Positions 8,481 through 17,358 of a stretch of DNA of 64,000 nt are shown here, piece after piece. Position 1 is the first letter of the stretch, and each line of letters begins with the position of its first letter. The stretch spans positions 186,001 through 250,000 of the forward strand of contig NZ_WNZY01000004.1 in assembly GCF_009725205.1 (NCBI RefSeq), given 5' to 3'. Made by a program: the position numbers and the translations under genes. The notes under the pieces are model-generated. The model ran no database searches. It worked only from the letters and a program-made list of their open reading frames with translations, and was not told the DNA's origin. The stretch is from Paenibacillus timonensis (GTDB lineage: Bacteria > Bacillota > Bacilli > Paenibacillales > Paenibacillaceae).

Positions 8481-9530
8481 ATGTCCATGAAAAAAAGGTC
8501 GTTTGCTAGTATGATCGCTGCGTTGTTGACGGTTGCCGCCCTGCTCGCCGGCTGCGGCGCTGCCGGTTCGGGTTCCGGTGGAAGCGAGTCTTCGTCCCCT
8601 TCGGGAGAAGCGGCTAAGCAGCCCACCTATACATTCCGGCTGGCGGAATCCCATCCCGCCGATTATCCGACCACGCTGGGCGACAAGAAATTTGCCGAGC
8701 TTGTTCATCAGAAGACCAACGGGCGCATCAAAATCGAAGTCTTCCCTTCCGCCCAGCTTGGCGAGGAGAAGGCCGTCATCGAACAGGTGCAATTGGGAGC
8801 CATTGAATTCACCCGTGTCAGTACCGGTCCGTTAGCCGAGTTTAACAAAGCGTTTGGCGTGTTTAGCTTGCCTTATATTTTTGAAAGTGAAGAGCATGAA
8901 TGGAATTTCTTAAACGGTCCGGAAGCCAAGCAAATGCTCGATGGCCTAAGCGATTCTAAATTCGTAGGGCTGGCTTATTACGACTCCGGCGCCCGCAGCT
9001 TCTATACGCGCAAGCCGGTCACCAACATCGAAGATTTGAAGGGCATGAAGATTCGCGTGATTCAGAATAAGGTAAACATTGACCTGATGGAAGCCCTGGG
9101 GGCCAGCGCTACCCCGATGCCTTACGGGGACGTGTTCAACTCCCTGCAGACCGGCGTGATTGACGGCGCCGAGAATAACTGGCCCAGCTACTATACCTCC
9201 AAGCATTTTGAACAAGCGAAATATTATATCCTCGACGGACATCAACGCGTACCGGAAGTGCTGATGGCCAGCAAGGTAACCTGGGATAAGCTGTCCAACG
9301 AGGATAAACAGGCGATCCAAGAGGCGGCAACGGAATCGATTGCCTATCAGCGCGAGCAATGGAAGAAATTCGAGAAGGAATCCGAGGATAAGGTTCGCGC
9401 GGCAGGCGTTACCGTCACAGAGGTGGCCGACTTGAAGCCTTGGCAGGAAGCGGTCAAACCCATGATCGAAGAATATCGTTCGGATTTTCAGGAGATCCTT
9501 GGGGCCATCGAAAACGCCAAATCGAAATAA
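8481..9530 (+). CDS. TRAP transporter substrate-binding lipoprotein (DctP type)
   Basis: A 349-residue extracytoplasmic solute receptor. The signal peptide ends in the lipobox LLAGC, so the mature protein is anchored at a cysteine near residue 24, as expected in a Gram-positive cell. A glycine/serine linker follows, then the DctP fold. GMKIRVIQN carries the arginine that in this family binds the ligand carboxylate, and GVIDGAENNW is a typical hinge-region motif. GGAGG precedes the ATG. DctP proteins of this branch often bind uronates or other sugar acids, and the KdgF neighbour points the same way. The ligand itself is an inference. Confidence 0.92.
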   Translation: MSMKKRSFASMIAALLTVAALLAGCGAAGSGSGGSESSSPSGEAAKQPTYTFRLAESHPADYPTTLGDKKFAELVHQKTNGRIKIEVFPSAQLGEEKAVIEQVQLGAIEFTRVSTGPLAEFNKAFGVFSLPYIFESEEHEWNFLNGPEAKQMLDGLSDSKFVGLAYYDSGARSFYTRKPVTNIEDLKGMKIRVIQNKVNIDLMEALGASATPMPYGDVFNSLQTGVIDGAENNWPSYYTSKHFEQAKYYILDGHQRVPEVLMASKVTWDKLSNEDKQAIQEAATESIAYQREQWKKFEKESEDKVRAAGVTVTEVADLKPWQEAVKPMIEEYRSDFQEILGAIENAKSK

Positions 9531-9559
9531 CTTATAAAGCATAAAGGGAGCTGCCGGCC

Positions 9560-11392
9560 ATGTTCTGGGGCAAGACACCATCTCGTTTCATGCACGCCGT
9601 TTTTCTAAGGGATCGTCCGCTTAGCGTGAGGCTGCTCGTCTTCTCGGCCATTCTGGTGATCCTCCCCCTTCTGGCTGTAGGCGTGATTTCCTACCAACGG
9701 TCATCTGGAGTGCTGCAGCATGAAGCCCGAGAATACAGCCTACAGATCATCGAGCAAGTGAAAGCCCATGTTGAGTATTACGTACGGGATATTGAAATCA
9801 CTGCCCTAAAAATGATCAACGACCCCGTGATGGGAAAACTCGTGAAAATGAACAGCCTGGAGGAAGTGGAGCAGTCCGGCATCCGGGAGCCGGTGATGCA
9901 ACTGCTCCGCACCTCCGCTTTTTCCCGTTCGGATATTTCAAATATCAGCGTGTTTCTGGGGGACATCCTGGTTCTGGATCTGCGGGGAGACGACAGCGTG
10001 GAACCGATGGCTCCCCTTATGGAGGAATATTGGTTCAAATCGGCCCCCGCGAACGGGGAAGCGATTCTGGTCAGCCGTGTCATTAAATGGACCGACCATG
10101 ACGAACCTGTCATTTCCATCGTCAAGCGGCTCGTCAGCCCCAGCACGCTGGAGCCGATCGGCATGCTGGTGATCGATATCAATTATAAACGGTTCCAAGA
10201 GATCGCCGATCTCGTGAGCATTGGTCAGACCGGTTATATGTTTATCTTGGATTCGCAAGGCCATTACGTTTACCACCCCGACCTGTCGCTGCTCGGTCGC
10301 AAACCGAAGCGGGATGGGGAAAGCGGGATGCTGCTGTCGGACAGCGGATCGCTCCTCTCTGCGAGCACTAATGGCGGAAAGGACTTTCTGACTTACAGCC
10401 ACTCCCCTTTCCTTGGCTGGACGCTGGCGACATCGGTGCCTTACCGCGAATTGACGGCGGGTATCGGATATATCGGGAGGACGATTATCCTCACGATCAT
10501 CGTTACGCTTGGGTTGGCTTACGGATTTGGCATCGGGCTCGCCACCAGCATCATCAATCCGGTTCGCCAGTTGCAGCGACTCATGAAGCACGTGGAACTG
10601 GGCGATTTTACGAAAACGGCATCGGTGACCTCCAAAGACGAGTTGGGCCTGCTGACCCATGGATTTAACAAAATGGTCAGGAACCTGGGCGAGCTGCTGG
10701 AGCAAATCTACATCTCTCGTCTGAGAGAAACAGAGATGACGCTGCAGCAAAAGGAAATGGAGCTCAAGGTGCTGCACGCACAAATTAACCCGCATTTCCT
10801 CTATAACGCGCTAGAGACGATTCGCGGCATGGCGTTGGAGCAAAGCATGGACGATATTTCGGATATGGCCTCCGCCTTGGCTCGCTTGCTCCGTTACAAT
10901 TTACGGAATCCGTCCCCCTGCGTCCGACTGGAGGATGAACTGGAGATCTGCGAAACTTATCTCCGAATCCAGAAATTCCGATTTGAGGATCGGTTGGATT
11001 ATGATTTTGTCGTTCCGGCACAGCTGTTGGATCAGCCGATGCCGAAATTTTCACTGCAGCCTCTCGTGGAAAATTGCATCGTCCACGGCTACGAACGAGG
11101 CGGCGGGAAATGCCGCATTCGAATCGCCGCCCGTATGGATCCTGCGGGAGCCTGGTTTGTTGTCGTCGAGGACACGGGTTCCGGTATGTCCGAGGAACGG
11201 CTGGGCATGATCCGCGGACGACTCCAGGAGGACGATGCGGAGCACGACGGCGAGCATATCGGCTTGCTTAACGTTCACCGCCGCATCGTTCGCTTATTCG
11301 GTGATGACTTCGGCATGAGCATCCAAAGCGCACCCGGGGACGGTACCCGCGTGATGCTGCGTCTTCCTCTGCGGCCACAAGATGCAGCATAG
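9560..11392 (+). CDS. YesM-like sensor histidine kinase
   Basis: A 610-residue membrane sensor. A first membrane helix lies near residues 24-44 and a second near 307-331. Between them is an extracellular Cache-like sensor with a GQTGYMFILD motif. A HAMP linker follows, then the His_kinase domain with phosphoacceptor H412 in QINPHFLYNALE. The HATPase domain has an N-box, ENCIVHGYERGGG, slightly unlike the common ENAIKHG. It starts 29 bases after DctP and overlaps the region leading into the regulator gene, so the pair is probably co-transcribed with the transporter. It probably senses the imported acid, alone or with DctP, and controls this operon. Confidence 0.9.
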   Translation: MFWGKTPSRFMHAVFLRDRPLSVRLLVFSAILVILPLLAVGVISYQRSSGVLQHEAREYSLQIIEQVKAHVEYYVRDIEITALKMINDPVMGKLVKMNSLEEVEQSGIREPVMQLLRTSAFSRSDISNISVFLGDILVLDLRGDDSVEPMAPLMEEYWFKSAPANGEAILVSRVIKWTDHDEPVISIVKRLVSPSTLEPIGMLVIDINYKRFQEIADLVSIGQTGYMFILDSQGHYVYHPDLSLLGRKPKRDGESGMLLSDSGSLLSASTNGGKDFLTYSHSPFLGWTLATSVPYRELTAGIGYIGRTIILTIIVTLGLAYGFGIGLATSIINPVRQLQRLMKHVELGDFTKTASVTSKDELGLLTHGFNKMVRNLGELLEQIYISRLRETEMTLQQKEMELKVLHAQINPHFLYNALETIRGMALEQSMDDISDMASALARLLRYNLRNPSPCVRLEDELEICETYLRIQKFRFEDRLDYDFVVPAQLLDQPMPKFSLQPLVENCIVHGYERGGGKCRIRIAARMDPAGAWFVVVEDTGSGMSEERLGMIRGRLQEDDAEHDGEHIGLLNVHRRIVRLFGDDFGMSIQSAPGDGTRVMLRLPLRPQDAA

Positions 11393-11438
11393 CGGCAAAC
11401 GACAGCTAGTGATAAGCCATATGGAGGGAGGGGGCAAT

Positions 11439-12227
11439 TTGTCCAGCATTTTGCTAGTCGACGATGAGCGTTGGGTTCGCACCGCCTTACGTAAGGTGAT
11501 TGAACGCTGCGACCAACCCTGCCAAATTGTCCGGGAATGTGCAAACGGCCAGGAGGTACTGGATTGGTTAGCGAGCCACGAAGCGGACGTGGTCATAACT
11601 GATGTGAGAATGCCGGTCATGGACGGGATCGCTTTGGTGCAGGCCCTTCGCGAACGGACGAATCCGCCGGAAGTGGTCATGATCAGCGGTTATGACGACT
11701 TCCCGTACTTACAGTTCGCCCTGCGAGCCCAAGTTGCGGACTATCTGCTGAAGCCGGTGGAGGTGGAGGAGATGAGACGGTGTTTAGAGACACTCCTTGA
11801 CCGTCTGATGAAAGCCGGCAATTCCTTAACCGAGTCTCCATCCGGAGCCGGGGCAGAGTCTTCCACCTCTGCCGCCTTTCCGGAAGAAATGACCGATTCG
11901 CCAATCCGCCAAGCGGTCCGCTATATCGACGCTACCCTGCCCGGTGATGTCTCCCTGCAGGAGGTGGCGGCGAGGGTACATTTGAACGCGTCTTACTTAA
12001 GCCAATTGTTCAAGCAGCAAATGAACATGAACTTCATCGATTACGTGCTGGAGCAGCGCATGGACCGAGCCAAGCAGCTGCTGGCCCAGACCTCACTGCG
12101 CATCTCCGAAATCGCCGAAAGGGTCGGCTACTCTGACCTCGCCTATTTCAGCAACGCCTATAAAAGGGTGACTGGGATGACGCCGACGGAGTATCGGAAA
12201 AGAGGGGGATCGTCGTCCCCGCCCTAA
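11439..12227 (+). CDS. YesN-like response regulator with AraC-type output
   Basis: The 262-residue product has a receiver domain followed by an AraC helix-turn-helix pair. The phosphoacceptor is Asp55 in VVITDVRMPVMDG, with the conserved lysine in DYLLKPVE. The last 100 residues hold both helix-turn-helix motifs, including ISEIAERVGYSDLAYFS. A TTG start at 11439 is preferred, because GGAGGGAGGGGG lies just before it and the protein then begins directly at beta strand one (SSILLVDDE). An in-frame ATG at 11382 would overlap the kinase gene but has no good ribosome site. It is the partner of the preceding kinase. Confidence 0.9.
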   Translation: MSSILLVDDERWVRTALRKVIERCDQPCQIVRECANGQEVLDWLASHEADVVITDVRMPVMDGIALVQALRERTNPPEVVMISGYDDFPYLQFALRAQVADYLLKPVEVEEMRRCLETLLDRLMKAGNSLTESPSGAGAESSTSAAFPEEMTDSPIRQAVRYIDATLPGDVSLQEVAARVHLNASYLSQLFKQQMNMNFIDYVLEQRMDRAKQLLAQTSLRISEIAERVGYSDLAYFSNAYKRVTGMTPTEYRKRGGSSSPP

Positions 12228-12365
12228 GTTGGAATGGGGGTAATCCGCCCGTCAATTCTGGGCCTGATTTGTCCACCTTATTTTTTCTCCTTTCAAGTTC
12301 TGGGATAATGGGCTTATCGTTCTAATCCCTTGGCAGGGTTATACATTGCCTGAAGGAGGATCCCT

Positions 12366-12455
12366 ATGGACACCCCTCGTAGAACGACCCTTAGCCTTGA
12401 CGCTAGCGCTGGACGGATCGGCCAAAGTTACTATAGATATTGCACTACTCCTTGA
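12366..12455 (+). CDS. Possible 29-residue ORF or gene remnant
   Basis: An ATG at 12366 is preceded by the strong site GAAGGAGG and opens a 29-codon frame ending in TGA at 12455. The product matches nothing I recognise. It lies alone between the response regulator and the GH27 gene, in a 278-base gap that otherwise holds no clear feature. It could be a leader peptide for the GH27 gene or the stub of a deleted gene. Evidence is limited to the ribosome site. Confidence 0.25.
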   Translation: MDTPRRTTLSLDASAGRIGQSYYRYCTTP

Positions 12456-12505
12456 TTAAGATGAACCTAAATAGAGCAATAATCATCTGTAAAGGAGCTT
12501 GTAAA

Positions 12506-13789
12506 ATGGACCATTCGTTTATTGCACCTACTCCGCCGCTTGGCTGGAACAGCTGGGACGGTTATGGCGCGGCCGTAACGGAAGAAGAGATTCGAGGCAA
12601 TGCGGAATACATGGCGAAACACCTCAAAGCCTTTGGCTGGAGTTATATCACGGTCGATATTCAATGGTATGAACCGGGTGCGCATTCCTCGCAATATCGC
12701 CCATTTGTACCGCTCGCGATGGACAGCTATTCCCGGCTCATGCCCGCTGAGAACCGTTTTCCCTCCGCGGTCGGCGGCCTAGGCTTCAAGCCTTTGGCCG
12801 ATTATGTTCATCACCTGGGCTTGAGGTTCGGCATACATATCATGCGCGGAATCCCGCGCCAAGCCGTTCATGGCGCCACGCCAATTCTGGGCAATACCGC
12901 GACCGCGCGCGACATTGCGCATACGAACTCCATCTGTCCCTGGAATACGGATATGTACGGCGTGGATGCCTCAAAGGAAGGAGCGCAGGCTTATTACGAT
13001 TCGCTCTTTGAATTGTACGCCTCCTGGGGTGTTGACCTGGTAAAGGCGGACGATATTGCGGCCTCCAGGTTATACGGCATCCACCAACCGGAAATCGCGA
13101 TGATTTCCGAAGCGATGAAACGCTGCGGCCGGCCTATGGTGCTAAGCCTATCCCCCGGGCCGGCTCCGGTGGAATCCTCGGCCTTCTTCGCCGAGCATGC
13201 CAACATGTGGCGGATGACGGACGATTTCTGGGACCAGTGGCCGCTTCTGCGGGATATGTTCGACCGGTGCCGGGCCTGGCAGGGCGTGCCGCAAGCTGGC
13301 TCATGGCCGGATTGCGACATGCTGCCGCTCGGTCATATCGGCATACGCTCGGTGGATGGCGGCGGGGCGGATCGCTGGACCCGGTTCACCCGAGACGAGC
13401 AGTTGACGATGATGTCGCTTTGGAGCATCTTCCGCTCGCCGCTCATCTTTGGCGGTGAATTAAGGGATAACGACGAATGGACTCTTTCGCTGATCACCAA
13501 TCGGGAGGTGCTGCGCATGCACCGGGAGAGTCGCGGAGCCAGGGAAGCGATCCGTGAAGGCGATCTTATCGTTTGGACGGCTGAACATCCTGAGGGATTC
13601 GGCTATGCTGCTGTTTTTAATCTCGGTGAAAGTCCGCTGACGCTGGAACTCCCTCTGGAGCGGATCGGTATATCGGGAGTTACTGCGGGCTTTGAGCTGT
13701 GGAGCGGAGCGACGGCCGAGCTCACGGTATCAGGTGAACTTCCTACCACGGTACCATCGCACGGGGTACGCCTTTATCGGTTAGATTGA
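12506..13789 (+). CDS. Cytoplasmic GH27 alpha-galactosidase-like protein
   Basis: A 427-residue GH27 enzyme without a signal peptide. The protein opens with PPLGWNSWDGYG, the family start. The nucleophile is the first aspartate of DLVKADDIAA (about residue 182), and the acid/base is in WRMTDDFWDQW (about 239-240). A C-terminal beta-sandwich completes it. The ATG at 12506 has AAAGGAG upstream; the frame extends to 12440 without one. It probably hydrolyses imported alpha-galactosides or beta-L-arabinopyranosides in the cytoplasm, complementing the surface GH27 at the start of the window. It stands alone, with its own terminator. Confidence 0.87.
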   Translation: MDHSFIAPTPPLGWNSWDGYGAAVTEEEIRGNAEYMAKHLKAFGWSYITVDIQWYEPGAHSSQYRPFVPLAMDSYSRLMPAENRFPSAVGGLGFKPLADYVHHLGLRFGIHIMRGIPRQAVHGATPILGNTATARDIAHTNSICPWNTDMYGVDASKEGAQAYYDSLFELYASWGVDLVKADDIAASRLYGIHQPEIAMISEAMKRCGRPMVLSLSPGPAPVESSAFFAEHANMWRMTDDFWDQWPLLRDMFDRCRAWQGVPQAGSWPDCDMLPLGHIGIRSVDGGGADRWTRFTRDEQLTMMSLWSIFRSPLIFGGELRDNDEWTLSLITNREVLRMHRESRGAREAIREGDLIVWTAEHPEGFGYAAVFNLGESPLTLELPLERIGISGVTAGFELWSGATAELTVSGELPTTVPSHGVRLYRLD

Positions 13790-13796
13790 CCTACAA

Positions 13797-13832
13797 AGAA
13801 GAGAACTGCCCGCAATTGGGCAGTTCTCTTCT
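13797..13832. terminator. Intrinsic terminator between GH27 and gntR
   Basis: AGAAGAGAACTGCCC pairs with GGGCAGTTCTCTTCT around a 6-base loop, with a short T-run close by. The flanking genes converge, so it may serve both. Confidence 0.75.
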
Positions 13833-13847
13833 TCTAGGTTTTTCAAG

Positions 13848-14213
13848 TTAATAAACCTTCTTCAACATTTCGATCATCTCATCCAAGCTCAGTCCAAAGG
13901 ACTTATAATAAGACACCTCATTCATCAATTGCTCCATCACCATTTCGTTGCGGATTCGCAACATCTCCTCCGGTGAGAACTCGGCCACGAAACATCCTTT
14001 TCCAGTAACCGTATGGATCAAACCGCGCCGTTCAAGTTCTTCCCATGCCTTCTTGACGGTGATGACACTGACCCGCAGCTCATGGGCAGCTTGTCTGATC
14101 GGGGGGAGACTGTAGCCGCTCTCCAGTTCACCCTTCAAAATCTGAGCGCTAATTTGCTCAAACAGCTGTTGATAGATCGGTTTCTCCGAAGTGTTCGATA
14201 TCGCTACGTTCAT
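13848..14213 (-). CDS. GntR-family repressor (YtrA subfamily)
   Basis: A 121-residue regulator. The N-terminal winged helix-turn-helix has IYQQLFEQISAQILKGE, SLPPIRQAAHELRVSVITVKK and GKGCFVAE, followed by a short helical tail instead of a large effector domain, as in the YtrA subfamily. These proteins usually repress an adjacent ABC transporter operon, in Bacillus often tied to cell-envelope stress. The ATG at 14213 overlaps the stop of the permease gene by four bases and has a GGAG site. Here the regulator is last in its operon rather than first. A palindrome at the operon promoter is its likely target. Confidence 0.88.
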   Translation of the reverse strand: MNVAISNTSEKPIYQQLFEQISAQILKGELESGYSLPPIRQAAHELRVSVITVKKAWEELERRGLIHTVTGKGCFVAEFSPEEMLRIRNEMVMEQLMNEVSYYKSFGLSLDEMIEMLKKVY

Positions 14214-14869
14214 TGGATCTCCACTTGTAGGAATCGTTTGACTGCCATCCGGTAAGCCACAGCGGTAAATGCAAAGAAGATGACGATTCCTGCAATCAGC
14301 ATGTATGCTTGAAACGCCACATGATTCGCTTCCGTACCATAGAAAATACGGTTCATCCCCGAATTCACGATCCCGAGCCATTGGGTAATCCCGGCGAACA
14401 GCGTAGCAGCCACGGTGGAGGCAAGCAGCGCCATGCCGAATTTATACGCCGTTTTGTAATACATGGGAATAAAGACAAGGTTAAAGATCGCCAGCATGGC
14501 AAAACAGAGACCAAAGAAACCCAAATTCGGCGGGAAGAACAGATAGGTCATCGAATCCGGATAGATACGCGAGCTAATCAGGCCAAAGATCAGGGCGACC
14601 ACAATATGCGCCGTTTCCAATCCGGCGACTACGAATACCCGCGCTTTCACGATGTCCCGTTTCGTGACCGGCATCATCGAGGTAAACATCAAATCATTTT
14701 GCGATCTCAATTGGTTAAACATATTCGGTATGGTGATCCAGCAAAAATACAGGATCACTACGAAGTAAACCCAGCCGGGAATGAACATTAAAGCGCCCGT
14801 TAGGAAAGGCATCATCAAAAACAGGGGATGTACGCCCAGCCTGATATCTTTCTTAATCAAGTTAACCAT
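14210..14869 (-). CDS. ABC-2 type transporter permease
   Basis: A 219-residue membrane protein with about six hydrophobic segments, encoded between an ABC ATPase and a YtrA-type regulator. The motif MPVTKRDIVKAR, after the second helix, is typical of small ABC-2 permeases that export peptides or lipids or confer antibiotic tolerance. The gene overlaps the ATPase gene by eight bases and gntR by four, so the three are translationally coupled. The cargo is unknown. Confidence 0.85.
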   Translation of the reverse strand: MVNLIKKDIRLGVHPLFLMMPFLTGALMFIPGWVYFVVILYFCWITIPNMFNQLRSQNDLMFTSMMPVTKRDIVKARVFVVAGLETAHIVVALIFGLISSRIYPDSMTYLFFPPNLGFFGLCFAMLAIFNLVFIPMYYKTAYKFGMALLASTVAATLFAGITQWLGIVNSGMNRIFYGTEANHVAFQAYMLIAGIVIFFAFTAVAYRMAVKRFLQVEIQ

Positions 14870-15719
14870 GGATTTGCTCCCCCTTCTTCGTGTAATAGAT
14901 CAAGACATCCTCGAGGCTTGGCGTGGCGGACTTGATGCCGCAGGACGGATCGAAGTCGCTCGCTTGGATCAATCCCGTAAACCCAAACGAATTCGTCTTG
15001 TAGGCAATCATCTGGTCCTTCACCTGGTCCATTTCACTCGCGGAACCGTTCAGCAGGAGATAAGATTCCTTGAATTCTTCCTTCTCGCAGCTAAGGATAA
15101 TTTCCCCATTCGCGATAAAGGTAATGTAATCCGCGCACTTCTCCAAGTCGGAGGTAATATGGGTGGAGAAAAGAATGCTGACTTCACCGCCAACGATCAG
15201 CTCCTGGAAAATGTCCAGCAGATCGTCCCGTGAGGCCGGATCAAGTCCGCTTGTCGGCTCGTCGAGAATGAGCAGCTTCGCCCCGTGGGACAAAGCAAGG
15301 GCAAGGCTGTATTTAACCTTCATGCCCGTCGATAGATCGGCGATCTTCTTATTCTCATCCAGTTTGAATCTCCGCAGGTAATAGGAGTAGGTCTCGTCGT
15401 CCCAATTCCGATAGAACTTTTTGATGGTCTCGGTCAATGTCTTGATTTTACTGCGCGTGTAAAAATCGATGCCTCCAAAGGCGAATCCGATGTCTTGTTT
15501 CAATTCAAGCTCGTGCTCGTTCATGTTTCGCCCCAGAATATGAACCTCACCGCTATCGAGGTGAGTCATATTCAGAATCGATTTGATCGTGGTGGTTTTC
15601 CCCGCGCCATTGACCCCGATAAAGCCCATGATATAACCCTTCTCCAGCTGGAACGAAACATCTTTGAGCTCAAAGCTCGGGTATTTCTTATTTAGGTTAC
15701 GAATATCTAATGCCAGCAT
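14862..15719 (-). CDS. ABC transporter ATP-binding protein
   Basis: A 285-residue ATPase. Walker A is GVNGAGKTTTIK, the signature region is ADLSTGMKVKYSLALALS, which departs from LSGGQ as is common in this group, and Walker B is LLILDEPTSGLDP. The start chosen is the ATG at 15719, behind GGGGGAGG; an upstream in-frame ATG at 15773 would include the promoter and is rejected. It powers the ABC-2 permease encoded next. The operon has a near-consensus promoter overlapped by a palindrome, suggesting repression by the GntR protein. Confidence 0.92.
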   Translation of the reverse strand: MLALDIRNLNKKYPSFELKDVSFQLEKGYIMGFIGVNGAGKTTTIKSILNMTHLDSGEVHILGRNMNEHELELKQDIGFAFGGIDFYTRSKIKTLTETIKKFYRNWDDETYSYYLRRFKLDENKKIADLSTGMKVKYSLALALSHGAKLLILDEPTSGLDPASRDDLLDIFQELIVGGEVSILFSTHITSDLEKCADYITFIANGEIILSCEKEEFKESYLLLNGSASEMDQVKDQMIAYKTNSFGFTGLIQASDFDPSCGIKSATPSLEDVLIYYTKKGEQIHG

Positions 15720-15741
15720 TCGGTACCTCCCCCAAAAAATA

Positions 15742-15792
15742 ATTGTGCATATCGTGTATGCACAATATAACATCGAAATTGGGGAACGTCAA
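15742..15792 (-). promoter_or_regulatory. Promoter and palindromic operator of the ABC/GntR operon
   Basis: On the minus strand TTGACG (15787-15792) and TATATT (15764-15769) are separated by exactly 17 bases. A 10-base inverted repeat with arms TTGTGCATA and TATGCACAA (15742-15766) overlaps the -10 element and the start region. This layout is expected for autorepression by the YtrA-type regulator. Confidence 0.72.
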
Positions 15793-15817
15793 TAACTCAA
15801 GATGTAAAATAAACACA

Positions 15818-15852
15818 AAACCCCCGCCAGACGATAAAGTCGGCGGGGGTTT
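15818..15852 (-). terminator. Terminator of the yczE-like gene
   Basis: AAACCCCCGCC pairs with GGCGGGGGTTT, and a T-rich tail follows on the minus strand, just past the end of the yczE-like gene. Confidence 0.8.
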
Positions 15853-15870
15853 GATTGGACAGCATCCCGG

Positions 15871-16494
15871 TTAAGCCACAAGCTTCTTCGTAAATTTCAC
15901 GTCAAAAAAGTGGATGATGGGTCCTAGACCCAGCGCGGACACGAGCGTTCCCAAACCGATCACGCCTCCAGCCAGGAAGCAGATCAAAGCACAAAGTGCG
16001 TCTGTAAACATCCGATGCCAAAAATAAGAGATTTTCGGGAAGCGATTTTTCATAATCAAGGACAAACTATCATACGGAGCTATTCCCACATTCGAGGTCT
16101 GGTACAGCGATACCCCAAAACTGCATACGACCACACCAATCGCCACAACGACCGTCCGCTGCCAAAAAAGCTGAGGTTCGCCGAATAGATGAAGCCAGGT
16201 ACTATGAAAGAAAGTAACGATATAGCCCAGAAGAATCGCATTGACGAAAGTCCCGGCTCCGATATATTTCCGACCCATGATCCATTCGATTACAAACAAC
16301 ATCAAGTTTAGTAGGATTAGAAAATGAGCATAGGCGATGCCGAGAGAATCTGCGAGTGCCATCACCATGCCGCTGAAGGGATCGTTGCCCATGCCGGACA
16401 GCTTGAAAATACTAATCCCCATCCCCAAAAAGACATTACCAAAAACCATGATGATCAGTCTCTTTGAATCTATTTTAAGAAATACTCTCTTCAT
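15871..16494 (-). CDS. YczE/YitT-like integral membrane protein
   Basis: A 207-residue protein with five to six hydrophobic helices. Motifs GMGNDPFSGM near residue 35 and NVGIAPYDSLSL near 135 form the internal repeat seen in YczE/YyaS/YitT family proteins. The molecular role of the family is mostly unknown; B. subtilis YczE is linked to lipopeptide synthesis. The ribosome site (AGGACGG) is weak. The gene is single, bounded by terminators on both sides, and not obviously linked to its neighbours. Confidence 0.8.
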   Translation of the reverse strand: MKRVFLKIDSKRLIIMVFGNVFLGMGISIFKLSGMGNDPFSGMVMALADSLGIAYAHFLILLNLMLFVIEWIMGRKYIGAGTFVNAILLGYIVTFFHSTWLHLFGEPQLFWQRTVVVAIGVVVCSFGVSLYQTSNVGIAPYDSLSLIMKNRFPKISYFWHRMFTDALCALICFLAGGVIGLGTLVSALGLGPIIHFFDVKFTKKLVA

Positions 16495-16584
16495 AGGGTC
16501 CGTCCTAATCCATTTATATTTGCTCCTGCTGCTTCACAATCAACGACGCCATTGTATCACAATTTCAATCGCTTGACTGTAAAA

Positions 16585-16617
16585 TAAGCAGGACCGAGCA
16601 TGGCTCGGTCCTGCTTA
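16585..16617 (-). terminator. Terminator of sigK
   Basis: TAAGCAGGACCGAGC pairs with GCTCGGTCCTGCTTA around ATG, followed by TTTTA on the minus strand, 22 bases after the sigK stop. Confidence 0.8.
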
Positions 16618-16638
16618 GGCATCTCCAACAAATTCTTA

Positions 16639-17337
16639 TTATTTTTTCTTATAAAACTCATGATACAGCTTCATGAGCGCTCTTTTCTCAATCCTTGACA
16701 CGTAACTCCGGCTGATGCCGAGCTCCTTGGCGATTTCGCGCTGGGTCCGTTCTTCTCCCCCATGATCCAGGCCAAAACGTCCCTTAATCACTTCCTGCTC
16801 CCGCGCGTCCAGAATGTCCAGGTTCCGATAGATTTTGCTCTTCTCCATCTTCAGTTGAACCCGATCCACCACATCGTCCGCTTCCGTACCCAAAATATCG
16901 ATCAAGGTGATTTCATTTCCTTCTTTATCTGTACCGATTGGATCATGCAGCGATACGTCCTTGCGCGTTTTTTTCAGCGATCTCAAATGCATGAGGATTT
17001 CGTTCTCGATGCAGCGGGCCGCGAAGGTCGCCAGCTTCGTCCCCTTATTCGGCCGGAAACTCTCGATGGCTTTGATCAAACCGATCGTCCCGATCGAGAT
17101 CAGGTCCTCCAGATCCTCGCCGGTGTTATCGAATTTTTTCACGATATGCGCCACCAGCCGCAAGTTATGCTCGATCAGAATATTGCGGGACACCGCGTCC
17201 CCTTCCGCCATGCGCTGCAGATGCTTCGTTTCCTCCTCCTCGGTCAGGGGCTGCGGAAACGCATTATTTTTCACATACGATACGAGCAAAGTCAGCTGTT
17301 TAATGAACAAAGCAATTGCGGTAAACAATCCAGGCAA
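16639..17337 (-). CDS. sigK: Sporulation sigma factor SigK (pro-form)
   Basis: A 232-residue sigma-70 family factor that directs late mother-cell transcription in sporulation. The diagnostic block [13 protein letters not shown], the region 2 sequence [38 protein letters not shown] and the region 4 end [17 protein letters not shown] all match SigK. A hydrophobic 20-residue pro-sequence precedes VSYVKNN, so the protein is probably made inactive and cleaved. The start chosen is TTG at 17337, seven bases after AGGAGG. The coding frame is continuous, so no skin-like element interrupts it. Confidence 0.93.
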   Translation of the reverse strand: MPGLFTAIALFIKQLTLLVSYVKNNAFPQPLTEEEETKHLQRMAEGDAVSRNILIEHNLRLVAHIVKKFDNTGEDLEDLISIGTIGLIKAIESFRPNKGTKLATFAARCIENEILMHLRSLKKTRKDVSLHDPIGTDKEGNEITLIDILGTEADDVVDRVQLKMEKSKIYRNLDILDAREQEVIKGRFGLDHGGEERTQREIAKELGISRSYVSRIEKRALMKLYHEFYKKK

Positions 17338-17358
17338 AGATGACACCTCCTGCTGATT

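Noticed and set aside
14309-14791. 160-codon open frame on the plus strand
   Set aside because: Antisense to the ABC-2 permease gene, which is supported by its operon overlaps.
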